Source of the DNA: Prevotella sp.
GTDB lineage: Bacteria > Bacteroidota > Bacteroidia > Bacteroidales > Bacteroidaceae
NCBI GenBank assembly: GCA_017475265.1
Contig: JAFVFY010000060.1
Location: 1-41,675, forward strand
DNA length: 41,675 nt
Direction of reading: 5' to 3'
A program made the translations under genes and the position numbers. The notes beneath the pieces were generated by a model. The model made no database searches. It was given only the letters and a program-made list of their open reading frames with translations, and had not been told where the DNA came from. Below, piece by piece: positions 8,147-16,329 of the stretch (the first letter of the stretch is position 1; each line of letters starts with the position of its first letter).

Positions 8147-9259
8147 ATGAATAATAAAATGTATGACAGGAACAATAATGGGTGGATAACTCTGATGGGT
8201 TTATTCGTTTTTATTTGTTCTTTATTATTTAGCCCCGCAGGGGCGCTTGCCCAGCCCAAGAAGAGCCGTGTGCAGCAGCAACAGCAGCAGGCACAACAGA
8301 AGCAGCAGCAGGGCAACACATCGCAGGGCGGCATGACACAGCGCATGCAGTTGCTTTATCCCACGGCAGTCGATATGCCCGAGGAGGTGGTATGGCGTCG
8401 TGACATCTACCGCGAGCTGGACCTCAACGAGGAGGAGAACGCAGGACTTTACGACCCCGTGGAGCCGCAGGGCAAGCGTCTGAACCTCTTCACCTATGTG
8501 TTCAAGCTGGCGCTCAACGGCTACATACCCGTCTATGAGTACAACCTCGACGGCAATGAGGTGCTTGAAGAGACGGCAAAGGTCGATATGAAAACCATCC
8601 TCGACAACTACCACATTTTCTACGAAGAGAACGGTGGCAAGGTGAAGGTGGACAACAGCGACATTCCCTCTGCCGAGGTGAAGATGTACTACCTGAAGGA
8701 GTGTGCCTACTTCGACCAGGCCAACTCGTCGTTCCACATCAAACCCATCGCCTTTTGCCCCGTGATGCTCCGTGAGGATGACTTTGGCGGCGAGGCTGCC
8801 AAGTACCCGCTCTTCTGGGTGAAATACTCCGAGGTGGAGCCGTTCCTCAGCCGTCAGACGGTGAAAACCAGCGACTATAACGATGCTGCCCAGATGACCA
8901 TGGATGACTATTTCACCCGCAACAAGTACAAGGGAAAGATTTACAAGACCGCCAACCGTCTGGGCAAGACGCTGGCGCAGATTGCCGGCAACGACTCCAC
9001 GAAATACTCCGACGAGCAGAAACGCATAGAAGCCGAGTTGGAGGCTTTCCGCAAGAACATCTTCGGCGACAAGGAGAAACAGGACTCCATCGACAGCCTT
9101 GCCAACCTCGACCCGAAGCAGCTGAAGGCCAGCAAGAAAAGCTCAGGTCGCCAGCCTAGGACAAAGACGGAGAAGGTGAAGAACCGCCGCCCGTCGTCAG
9201 GAGGCTCCTCCGGTGGCTCAGGAGCTGCCAGGGTCTCTGTAAGACGTGAGCGTCACTAA
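8147..9259 (+). CDS. gldN: GldN/PorN type IX secretion periplasmic ring protein
   Basis: 370 residues. Signal peptide at residues about 11-36 (WITLMGLFVFICSLLFSPAGALAQ), then a Gln-rich stretch (QQQQQQAQQKQQQG), then the conserved GldN body with VWRRDIYRELDLNEEENAGLYDP and AEVKMYYLKECAYF. GldN forms the periplasmic ring with lipoprotein GldK. The C-terminal 60 residues are basic and Ser/Gly-rich and look disordered. It is the last gene of the porP-gldKLMN set; the next gene (GH43) starts 36 bp downstream and could be read through. Confidence 0.93.
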   Translation: MNNKMYDRNNNGWITLMGLFVFICSLLFSPAGALAQPKKSRVQQQQQQAQQKQQQGNTSQGGMTQRMQLLYPTAVDMPEEVVWRRDIYRELDLNEEENAGLYDPVEPQGKRLNLFTYVFKLALNGYIPVYEYNLDGNEVLEETAKVDMKTILDNYHIFYEENGGKVKVDNSDIPSAEVKMYYLKECAYFDQANSSFHIKPIAFCPVMLREDDFGGEAAKYPLFWVKYSEVEPFLSRQTVKTSDYNDAAQMTMDDYFTRNKYKGKIYKTANRLGKTLAQIAGNDSTKYSDEQKRIEAELEAFRKNIFGDKEKQDSIDSLANLDPKQLKASKKSSGRQPRTKTEKVKNRRPSSGGSSGGSGAARVSVRRERH

Positions 9260-9295
9260 CCCCACCCTCAGACACACTACTAACTTTAAATCACA

Positions 9296-11113
9296 ATGAA
9301 ACATACGCTAAATCTTAAAGGCTGTCTGTGTATGGCAGCCTTTTTGCCGTTAATGGCCACGGCACAATACCGTTCAGAAGTATGGTGCCCCGATAATGGC
9401 GACGGCACCTACACCAATCCCGTGATTAATGCCGACTATAGCGACCCCGACGTGTGCGTAGGAGGCCCCAGCGGTGAGGACTACTACATGACGGCCTCCT
9501 CGTTTCAGTGCACCCCCGGTCTGCCCATCCTCCATTCCCGCGACCTGGTGAACTGGGAGATTGTCGGTTATGCGCTGAAGGAACTCTACACGGGCTTCCC
9601 CGAACTCATCAAGCACTTCAGCACCCCGCAGCATGGCAACGGCGTGTGGGCTCCCTCCATACGCTACCACGACGGCGAGTATTACATTTATTGGGGCGAC
9701 CCAGACTTTGGCGTGTTCATGGTGAAGACCCGTGGCGGCGACCCTGCCGGAGAGTGGGAGGCTCCCGTCTGTGTTATTGAGGGCAAGGGATATATCGACA
9801 CCTGCCCATTGTGGGATGACGATGGACGTTGCTATCTGGTGAACGGCTGGGCAAATAGCCGTGCCAAGTTCGCCAGCGTGCTCACCGTACGTGAGCTAAG
9901 TGCTGACGGTACAAAGGCCATCGGCCAGCCCGTCATCGTGTTCGACGGCAACGGCACGGAAAACCGTACCTGCGAGGGGCCGAAGTTCTACAAGCGCGAC
10001 GGCTGGTATTGGATTATGTGTCCTGCTGGTGGTGTGCCCACAGGCTTCCAGTTGGCCATGCGCAGCAAGAGTCCTTACGGCCCCTACGAGCACAAGATAG
10101 TCCTCGCACAGGGCAAAACCAACATCAACGGCCCACACCAGGGGGGATGGGTACATACAAAGTTCGGCGAGGACTGGTTCCTGCATTTCCAGGACAAGGA
10201 AGCCTACGGCCGTGTCGTGCATCTGCAGCCCGTCGACTGGTCTTCCGGCTGGCCTATCATGGGTAAGAAGGGCGAGCCGGTCACTACGTACAATAAACCA
10301 ATAACCAATAACCAATATCCAATAACCAATAACCAATATCCAATAACCAATAACCAATATCCAATAACCAATAACCAATATCCAATAACCAATAACCAAT
10401 ATCCAATAACCAATCCGGTAGAGAGTGACGAGTTCAATTATGTTGGAGGGGATTTGCAATCTGTTGGAGGGGATTTGCAATCCCCGACCATTGGTAAACA
10501 GTGGCAGTGGCAAGCTAACTATGACGAGAAGTTCGGCGTACCCACGGCCTTCGGCACCTTCCGCATCTACACCCATAAATTGGAGGAGGGCTGGAAGAAC
10601 CTTTGGCTAGTACCCAACATGCTCTTGCAAAAAACTCCCGCTGACCGCTTCACTGTAACAACAAAGTTTCGTTTCACCTCAAAGGCCGACGGACAGTTTG
10701 GTGGCCTCATCATGATGGGTCTCGACTACTCGGCACTCGTAGTAAAGCGTGTCACTCCTCCTTCGGGGGAGACGGCGGGGGCGTTCCAGCTGATTCAGAT
10801 GACATGTAAGGCCGCCGACAAGGGCAAGCCCCAAACCGAGACCGTGCTTGCCACGCTGAAGCCCACGGCAGAAGACAAGACCGACTACAAACCTGGCATC
10901 CACGAGGATATCTTCCTGCGCTTCACCGTTGATGACTCCAAGCTCCACTTCTCCTATAGCCTTGACGGCAAGAAGTTCCAGCCTTGTGGCGAGGAGTTCC
11001 GTATGCGCGAGGGCAAATGGATAGGTGCCAAGTTCGGCTTCGTCAGTGCAGAAACCAACCCCTCCGCCGACCGTGGATGGGTGGAAGCCGACTGGATACG
11101 CGTGACAAAATAG
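9296..11113 (+). CDS. GH43-family beta-xylosidase/arabinofuranosidase, secreted, with repeat linker
   Basis: 605 residues. Signal peptide to about residue 23 (CLCMAAFLPLMATAQ). Residues about 38-335 form the five-bladed GH43 catalytic domain: YSDPDV holds the general base Asp50, IDTCPLWDDDG the pKa-modulating Asp, and CEGPKFYKRDGWYW the acid Glu. Residues about 405-605 are the C-terminal beta-sandwich typical of GH43 xylosidases. Between the domains lies a linker made of five-plus copies of PITNNQY and then a doubled GGDLQS, both from 21-bp DNA tandem repeats. It would release xylose or arabinose from hemicellulose oligosaccharides. It lies just after gldN but has no functional tie to it. Confidence 0.9.
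   Translation: MKHTLNLKGCLCMAAFLPLMATAQYRSEVWCPDNGDGTYTNPVINADYSDPDVCVGGPSGEDYYMTASSFQCTPGLPILHSRDLVNWEIVGYALKELYTGFPELIKHFSTPQHGNGVWAPSIRYHDGEYYIYWGDPDFGVFMVKTRGGDPAGEWEAPVCVIEGKGYIDTCPLWDDDGRCYLVNGWANSRAKFASVLTVRELSADGTKAIGQPVIVFDGNGTENRTCEGPKFYKRDGWYWIMCPAGGVPTGFQLAMRSKSPYGPYEHKIVLAQGKTNINGPHQGGWVHTKFGEDWFLHFQDKEAYGRVVHLQPVDWSSGWPIMGKKGEPVTTYNKPITNNQYPITNNQYPITNNQYPITNNQYPITNNQYPITNPVESDEFNYVGGDLQSVGGDLQSPTIGKQWQWQANYDEKFGVPTAFGTFRIYTHKLEEGWKNLWLVPNMLLQKTPADRFTVTTKFRFTSKADGQFGGLIMMGLDYSALVVKRVTPPSGETAGAFQLIQMTCKAADKGKPQTETVLATLKPTAEDKTDYKPGIHEDIFLRFTVDDSKLHFSYSLDGKKFQPCGEEFRMREGKWIGAKFGFVSAETNPSADRGWVEADWIRVTK
10298..10414. repeat. 21-bp tandem repeat inside the GH43 gene
   Basis: Five full 21-bp units (CCAATAACCAATAACCAATA-T) begin at 10298, 10319, 10340, 10361 and 10382, with a partial sixth to 10414. 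Because the unit is a multiple of three the frame is kept and each unit adds PITNNQY. Confidence 0.95.
10441..10482. repeat. Second 21-bp tandem duplication in the GH43 linker
   Basis: TGTTGGAGGGGATTTGCAAT-C at 10441-10461 is repeated exactly at 10462-10482. The following CCCCGAC makes a small stem with the GGGG of the unit. Confidence 0.9.
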
Positions 11114-11161
11114 TTCAGCAAAAGCTATGGGTAGCAACAACCTGTATTATAAATATTTAAA

Positions 11162-11189
11162 ATAGGGCTCGCTTTTCGGCGAGCCCTAT
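11162..11189. terminator. Bidirectional terminator hairpin
   Basis: ATAGGGCTCGC (11162-11172) pairs perfectly with GCGAGCCCTAT (11179-11189) over a TTTTCG loop. It lies between the GH43 gene and the convergent lipoprotein gene and can serve both. Confidence 0.8.
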
Positions 11190-11215
11190 GTGACTATTAT
11201 AAAAATCTGATGTAA

Positions 11216-13189
11216 TTATTTCCACCAGAAATCATCCTGGAATTCACCCTTTACATAGTTGGTGAATTTCTTGTTCTCGTTGGCAATATTCTTTCTCTCA
11301 ATAACTGGTTTGAACGTATCGTCTACCAATATCTTACAGGCGGCTTCGCCTGTATTGGCTTTGAGCTCCATCCATATACCCTCCTTTAAGACCTCAATTT
11401 TGATATTCTTAATCTTTTCAGGAGTTTCGAACTCGCCATCAATTTCAAAGGTAACTGCTTCTACATTAGGACCTAAACCAGTGTTATACATCTGATATTC
11501 GCCCTTTTCGTTGGGAGTGGTTTCTCCAAACAGACCGTGAACCTCTACGCCCATGACTCTCAGCGGAAGCACGCCGCCTGCACAGATCAGCTTCAGTGTG
11601 GTCTTGCCACCTTCTACCTTCACTACGTCAAAGACGACATCGTTAAAGTCGAAGTCACTGGCCTGTGAAGCCGACAAATCCTCTGCAATCACGCGATAGA
11701 GCGGGTTGCCGCCAATGAATCCTGGGCTACATGGCGTCTCAGGAATGGTGATGTTGGGCTTACCAGACTTGAAGCCTGCTGCATAGATATTATTAGCTAT
11801 GCTGAAACCGTCTTTTTCATAAATAAACGGCTGGGGAACGTAAGTGCCGCTGCCATCGCTGTCCTTTCCCTGAGCGAAATGTGTCTCTGCAGAAACATAC
11901 AAGTTGCCGCCGTATGTCACAGCACCATGACTCTTTATACTTTCAAGATATGGGTCTCTGGCAATAGTCTTGGCCTGGAACACAGCATATTCACCTGTAG
12001 CAGGGTCAAAGATTCCAAATCCTTTCTCATCGCCACGTCCTGACTCAAGAATAGCTGTTTCCTCAACTACGAATACAGCTCCCGGACCCATCTCGATTAC
12101 AAACGGCCCCGACACGGCACCGGTATTTGCCCTTCCTCCATCAAAATACTTAGTCAACACACCGCCGCCGCTATCAATCTTGAATGCTCCTTGTTCTGAT
12201 GAAATGTTCATTGCAAAATCATTTTCCACTTCAAGGAAACAATTGTTGATGACGTTCCAGCTTCCGCCTACGTAAGCATAGTCATGAGTCAACCAATGTC
12301 CGTTGTTTACCCAGCCCGAGTTGTTGGAGTTGATTTCAGTAGTATCAGAAACGTACCACTCGTCAAAGTTCTGGACAGCACCAGCATTCACTACAACAGC
12401 TGCAGAATTAATGATGCCACTGTTGACGATTCTGCTATCGTTGCTTTCAACATTCACACTACTTGCCTCCAGTGTACCGACATTGTAGAGGAAGCTGGTC
12501 GAGTTAACTTCAAATTTAGAACACGTAATTGTACCATGGTTGTAGACACGGGCACCGGAATTGGCTACTAAACCTTTATCGCCATTTTCTATTAGCTGGG
12601 CACCTGGAGCGATGTAAATATCAAATATGGCATCGGTAGTAACAATGTTGTCGAACGTAACAGTGGCGCCTTCTAATAGATAGAGGTCTATATTCTTGCC
12701 TAAATAGAACGAAACACCGGTGAAATCGTAGGTCCCTGCCTTGATGTAAAGTTTTCCGTGCTCTTCAGCGGTGCCGCCAGTAATCTTAATAGGCTGCACT
12801 TTGTCGATATAGACCACTCCACCATCATTGATTTCCTCTGGGTGCCAATATTGGGTACCTTTGGATATCAAATATTCTTCATAAGAAGGAATAGTCGTGA
12901 GATCAGGAGTAAATTCGCTGGCATCACAATCTTCAGGGAAAGTAATAGTAGGCTCTAAGTTTCCTCTGTAGGAAGCGTATGTGCCCACAGCACGGGTAAT
13001 GGCACGCGTATTGGTATTCTTGCTGCTGAAGCCCCAGTCAACATTAGAGCCAACCTTACCAAAGGCATTCTCAAAAGCAACAGCATACTTTGCGTTTACG
13101 ACCTCTACAACTTTCTCCTCACTGTAAGAAAAGTCATCATTACTGCATGATGAAAGTACCATAGCACCCACCATGGAGGTTGCAATCAA
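11216..13189 (-). CDS. Surface lipoprotein with LruC-like C-terminus; start disrupted by a frameshift
   Basis: The open frame encodes 657 residues beginning (on a TTG) IATSMVGAMVLSSCSND, i.e. the second half of a lipoprotein signal peptide with lipobox LSSC. After a short linker comes a long region of short beta-strand repeats with many Asn/Ser/Val (about residues 120-420), as in parallel beta-helix proteins, and a C-terminal domain with DFDFNDVVFDV, the calcium-binding-like motif seen in LruC/DUF4842 proteins. The natural ATG at 13216-13218 (MNKK...) is in another frame and meets a stop after ten codons; one more A in the A6 run would join it to this frame. Either sequencing error, phase variation or a broken gene. 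Function unknown; probably surface-exposed adhesin-like. Confidence 0.7.
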   Translation of the reverse strand: MIATSMVGAMVLSSCSNDDFSYSEEKVVEVVNAKYAVAFENAFGKVGSNVDWGFSSKNTNTRAITRAVGTYASYRGNLEPTITFPEDCDASEFTPDLTTIPSYEEYLISKGTQYWHPEEINDGGVVYIDKVQPIKITGGTAEEHGKLYIKAGTYDFTGVSFYLGKNIDLYLLEGATVTFDNIVTTDAIFDIYIAPGAQLIENGDKGLVANSGARVYNHGTITCSKFEVNSTSFLYNVGTLEASSVNVESNDSRIVNSGIINSAAVVVNAGAVQNFDEWYVSDTTEINSNNSGWVNNGHWLTHDYAYVGGSWNVINNCFLEVENDFAMNISSEQGAFKIDSGGGVLTKYFDGGRANTGAVSGPFVIEMGPGAVFVVEETAILESGRGDEKGFGIFDPATGEYAVFQAKTIARDPYLESIKSHGAVTYGGNLYVSAETHFAQGKDSDGSGTYVPQPFIYEKDGFSIANNIYAAGFKSGKPNITIPETPCSPGFIGGNPLYRVIAEDLSASQASDFDFNDVVFDVVKVEGGKTTLKLICAGGVLPLRVMGVEVHGLFGETTPNEKGEYQMYNTGLGPNVEAVTFEIDGEFETPEKIKNIKIEVLKEGIWMELKANTGEAACKILVDDTFKPVIERKNIANENKKFTNYVKGEFQDDFWWK

Positions 13190-13206
13190 TACAACACTGA
13201 AATAGC

Positions 13207-13212
13207 TTTTTT
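13207..13212 (-). other. Homopolymer (A6 on the coding strand) frameshift site
   Basis: The ATG at 13216-13218 is followed on the minus strand by AAT and six A. With seven A the reading would be MNKKSYFSVVLIATSMVGAM, a complete signal peptide running into the downstream frame. With six A it ends at a TGA after ten codons. Confidence 0.75.
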
Positions 13213-13279
13213 ATTCATAATAGTTTACGGTTTGAATTAATAAATGTATAATAAATCCATCGTCAAGTTGAATTCAATG

Positions 13280-13287
13280 CAAAGTTA
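13280..13287 (-). promoter_or_regulatory. -7 element for the lipoprotein gene
   Basis: Minus-strand TAACTTTG followed by C, 62 bp upstream of the ATG at 13218; matches TAnnTTTG. Confidence 0.6.
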
Positions 13288-13399
13288 CGGCAAAAATAAT
13301 AAGTGATGAAAATAATTTGGTTAAAAAAAACAAAAGTCCGGGGCGATGTTGATAAAGTTAAAAAGAACTAAATCATGAACTGGATGGCAGAAAAAGTCG

Positions 13400-13407
13400 T
13401 ATTTTTG
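13400..13407 (+). promoter_or_regulatory. -7 element for the outer-membrane protein gene
   Basis: TATTTTTG followed by C, 23 bp upstream of the ATG at 13431; matches TAnnTTTG. The 5' leader would be very short. Confidence 0.6.
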
Positions 13408-13430
13408 CAAAAGCTCACAAAACCAACCGT

Positions 13431-15041
13431 ATGCATCGGCAGATTCTTGTATTGATAATTCTTTTGCTCTCGTCTGTCTCCATGTTCGCAGAAGAAAGTC
13501 TGCCAATCATAGAGATCAAGGCAGACAGGACGATGATTTACCCCCAGCGGATGGAGCTGATGGGGGAAGAGTCGTTGATGGATGTCCTGCAGATGGTGCC
13601 CGAGCTGATGATTGGTGGTTATGAGGATGTCCTGTCCAGCTATAACCTCCGCATCGACAACTGTCCGATGAATGGTGACACGAGGTTGATTCTTAGCCAG
13701 ATGAAAGCCAAGGACATTGCTAAGATTCAGGTTTGTGACAATACGGGTGTTGCGAAGGGAACCATTGGAATGGGCAGGGTACTGGATATTAACATGAAGA
13801 TGCCCGATGCGCTGAAAGGTTTCGTGGAAGGACAGGGAGACTTTGGAAAGGACGTTGCAGGTATTGGATCCGTGAATGCGTTATACGGCAGCGGGAGTAC
13901 CGACCTCTATGCCAATGCCTCTTATCGTCATCAGGATGGGAATGAGGAGTATCTGACGCTTCATGCGACGAACCGCTTTGATGACAGAAACAGGCTGTTG
14001 ACCTATTTCACCCAGCAATATCTTGACCGCCCTTCTGGCATGTCGCGGAAGGTCATGGGCAGGGCGCGATACTTCCACACCTTCAATGACCTGGGTACAG
14101 AACTGCTCATCGTGGGCGGTTATCAGTATAACAGTGATCAGGTGTTCTCCAACAAGCTGCCATTGTATATCGCTGAGCTGAATACGCCTTTGTTTTCCGA
14201 GCGGCTGTCTATGATGCTGGGTGTTGAGGGCGATTTCCTCATGACCAGACAAAAGGATGCGGACAGGAGTTGGGATGTATTCAACAATGACGTTTATCTG
14301 CAGTTCACCTATTCCCTGCCTAAGTGGAAGTTGACTGTTGGTAATCGCGTGATGTTCTATAACTATAACCTGATGGATGCTGCAACCACTCAAAAACATT
14401 CTGACACCCGCAACAATGCGAATGCCTGCGTCATCTTTGTGCCCAACAACCAGAATCAGATTCAGCTGGGCTATTACCGCAAATACTATAATCCTTCCTA
14501 TTTAGTTCTCTTTATGGATGCCAATACGCTTTTTGATGAAGAATGGGCGAGGGCCAAGGGGCTGTTAAAGGAATGGGGTATCAATCAAGTGAAGCTGGCA
14601 TACGCCATCGTAGGGGCAGGCCCTGTGCCAGCCCGCCATAAGTTGACTGTGCAGACGGAGGCGAGTTATTATAACGTCGAAGATGGCGAGAATTTTACTG
14701 AACTGGGTGCATCGGTGTATTGGAAAACGAAGGGGTTGAGTCTAGCGGGTGGATCAAATCTGTATACAGCTAAGAGTGGAACATACGCTTCGTTCCGGTT
14801 TGCCCCGACGGCTTATCTTCCTCATGCCTGGCAGATAGGCTTGCAGGTGGTATATTACACCAGAAATACACCGATACGTGAGGTAAATGGCACTCCTGCG
14901 TATGGATGTCTGTCTGTGAATAAGCAATTAGGCAGGAGATGGAATATGGGCATTGACTGGCATGATATGTTTGACGCATTCTGTAGTGATGTAGTAATAA
15001 ACAGACATGCCGCCAATATAAAGTTGCAGTATAGATTCTAA
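13431..15041 (+). CDS. Outer-membrane beta-barrel protein with TonB-receptor-plug-like N-terminus
   Basis: 536 residues. Signal peptide to about residue 20 (ILVLIILLLSSVSMFAEE). Residues about 30-125 resemble a TonB-dependent-receptor plug (DVLQMVPELMIGGYEDVLSSYNLRIDN, then IAKIQVCDNTGVAKG), and residues about 130-536 alternate like a barrel and end in aromatic LQYRF, the usual outer-membrane insertion signal. No N-terminal carboxypeptidase-like or TonB-box segment is seen and it is shorter than classic receptors (700-1000). It lies 13 bp upstream of gltS on the same strand, suggesting a shared transcript and perhaps joint transport of an acidic substrate; the substrate is unknown. Confidence 0.65.
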   Translation: MHRQILVLIILLLSSVSMFAEESLPIIEIKADRTMIYPQRMELMGEESLMDVLQMVPELMIGGYEDVLSSYNLRIDNCPMNGDTRLILSQMKAKDIAKIQVCDNTGVAKGTIGMGRVLDINMKMPDALKGFVEGQGDFGKDVAGIGSVNALYGSGSTDLYANASYRHQDGNEEYLTLHATNRFDDRNRLLTYFTQQYLDRPSGMSRKVMGRARYFHTFNDLGTELLIVGGYQYNSDQVFSNKLPLYIAELNTPLFSERLSMMLGVEGDFLMTRQKDADRSWDVFNNDVYLQFTYSLPKWKLTVGNRVMFYNYNLMDAATTQKHSDTRNNANACVIFVPNNQNQIQLGYYRKYYNPSYLVLFMDANTLFDEEWARAKGLLKEWGINQVKLAYAIVGAGPVPARHKLTVQTEASYYNVEDGENFTELGASVYWKTKGLSLAGGSNLYTAKSGTYASFRFAPTAYLPHAWQIGLQVVYYTRNTPIREVNGTPAYGCLSVNKQLGRRWNMGIDWHDMFDAFCSDVVINRHAANIKLQYRF

Positions 15042-15054
15042 CGATAACAAGAAA

Positions 15055-16329
15055 ATGAGTATGACAAATATTGAACTGGATATGATACAAACAGCCGGCG
15101 TCGGTGCCTTAGCCCTCATCGTCGGCATGGTCTTAACACGCAAGGTTGCTTTCCTGCAGAAATTCTGTGTGCCGTCGCCGGTAAGCGGGGGTATCATCTT
15201 TTCATTGCTTACCCTGGCACTATATGGCTGGTTCAATGTTGAGGTGGCGTTCGATGGCACCTTGAAGGACGTCTTTATGCTGGCGTTCTTTACCAGTGTC
15301 GGTTTCCAAAGCGACCTGAAAGTCATCAAACAAGGTGGCCGGCTCCTGGTGATCATGCTTGCCCTGCTGGTTGCGATTATTGCCTTGCAGAACTTGATGC
15401 CCTTGGGAATTTCCCGGCTCATGGGTGTCAATCCATTGATTGGCATGGCTGCAGGGAGTATATCCATGACAGGCGGACATGGCACGGCAGGAGGATTTGC
15501 GACCGTTCTTGAAGGGATGGGACTAAACGGCGCAGGAACAATAGGCATGGCTGCGGCCACCTTTGGCCTTATTGCCGGTTCTATGATAGGCGGCCCGATG
15601 GCAGAGCGGATTATCCGCAAGAGACTGACGCACGAGCAGATGCAGCCACAGGATGAAGAGATTGACCCTGCAATGGCCGGTATCGAGAGCGACGAGGCTT
15701 CACCAACGGGTCGTGCAAAGCGTGTCAGCACCAACGAGCAGGAGTTCCAACAGTATGCGAAGGCCTCCTATTGCATTCTCCTGGTCATGGGTGCCGGCAC
15801 CTTGATGAGCTGGCTGCTGGCAAAGACGGGCATCACGTTCCCCACCTATTTCGGAGCCCTCATCCTGGCAGCCATCGTTCGTAACACCATGGGATTCATC
15901 AGCTACAAGGACGAAGGCAAATGGGAGAAAGCCGAAAAGTTGCTTGACATGGAGCGGATAATCAGCGTGGGCAACATCTGTCTGTCTTTGTTCCTCGGCA
16001 TGGCCATGATCTCCCTCAAGCTTTGGGAACTGCAGAGCCTGGCCCTTCCATTGATCGTCGTCTTGGTGTCTCAGGTGCTGATGATGGCCCTTTTTGTGCA
16101 ATTTGTTGCATTCCCGCTGTTAGGTCGCGATTATGATGCCGCCGTGCTGTGTGCAGGTATGTGCGGCTTCGGCCTTGGCGCTACCCCCAATGCCATGGCC
16201 AACATGAGTGCCGTATGCTATAAATACCGCTATACGGTCAAGCCCTTCCTCATCGTTCCGATCATCGGCGCGATGTTCGCTGATTTGATCAATACAGGAA
16301 TAATCACTCTCTTCCTGAATATCCTGTAA
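15055..16329 (+). CDS. gltS: GltS-type sodium:glutamate symporter
   Basis: 424-residue inner-membrane carrier with about 10-12 membrane segments in two inverted halves, each with a Gly/Ser-rich re-entrant loop (SMTGGHGTAGGFATV in the first, CGFGLGATPNAMANM in the second), the hallmarks of the ESS/GltS family. N-terminal LTRKVAFLQKFCVPSPVSGGI is also typical. A cytoplasmic loop at about residues 195-230 is charged. It would import glutamate with sodium. The last 26 bp overlap the end of the convergent phosphatase gene. Confidence 0.92.
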   Translation: MSMTNIELDMIQTAGVGALALIVGMVLTRKVAFLQKFCVPSPVSGGIIFSLLTLALYGWFNVEVAFDGTLKDVFMLAFFTSVGFQSDLKVIKQGGRLLVIMLALLVAIIALQNLMPLGISRLMGVNPLIGMAAGSISMTGGHGTAGGFATVLEGMGLNGAGTIGMAAATFGLIAGSMIGGPMAERIIRKRLTHEQMQPQDEEIDPAMAGIESDEASPTGRAKRVSTNEQEFQQYAKASYCILLVMGAGTLMSWLLAKTGITFPTYFGALILAAIVRNTMGFISYKDEGKWEKAEKLLDMERIISVGNICLSLFLGMAMISLKLWELQSLALPLIVVLVSQVLMMALFVQFVAFPLLGRDYDAAVLCAGMCGFGLGATPNAMANMSAVCYKYRYTVKPFLIVPIIGAMFADLINTGIITLFLNIL

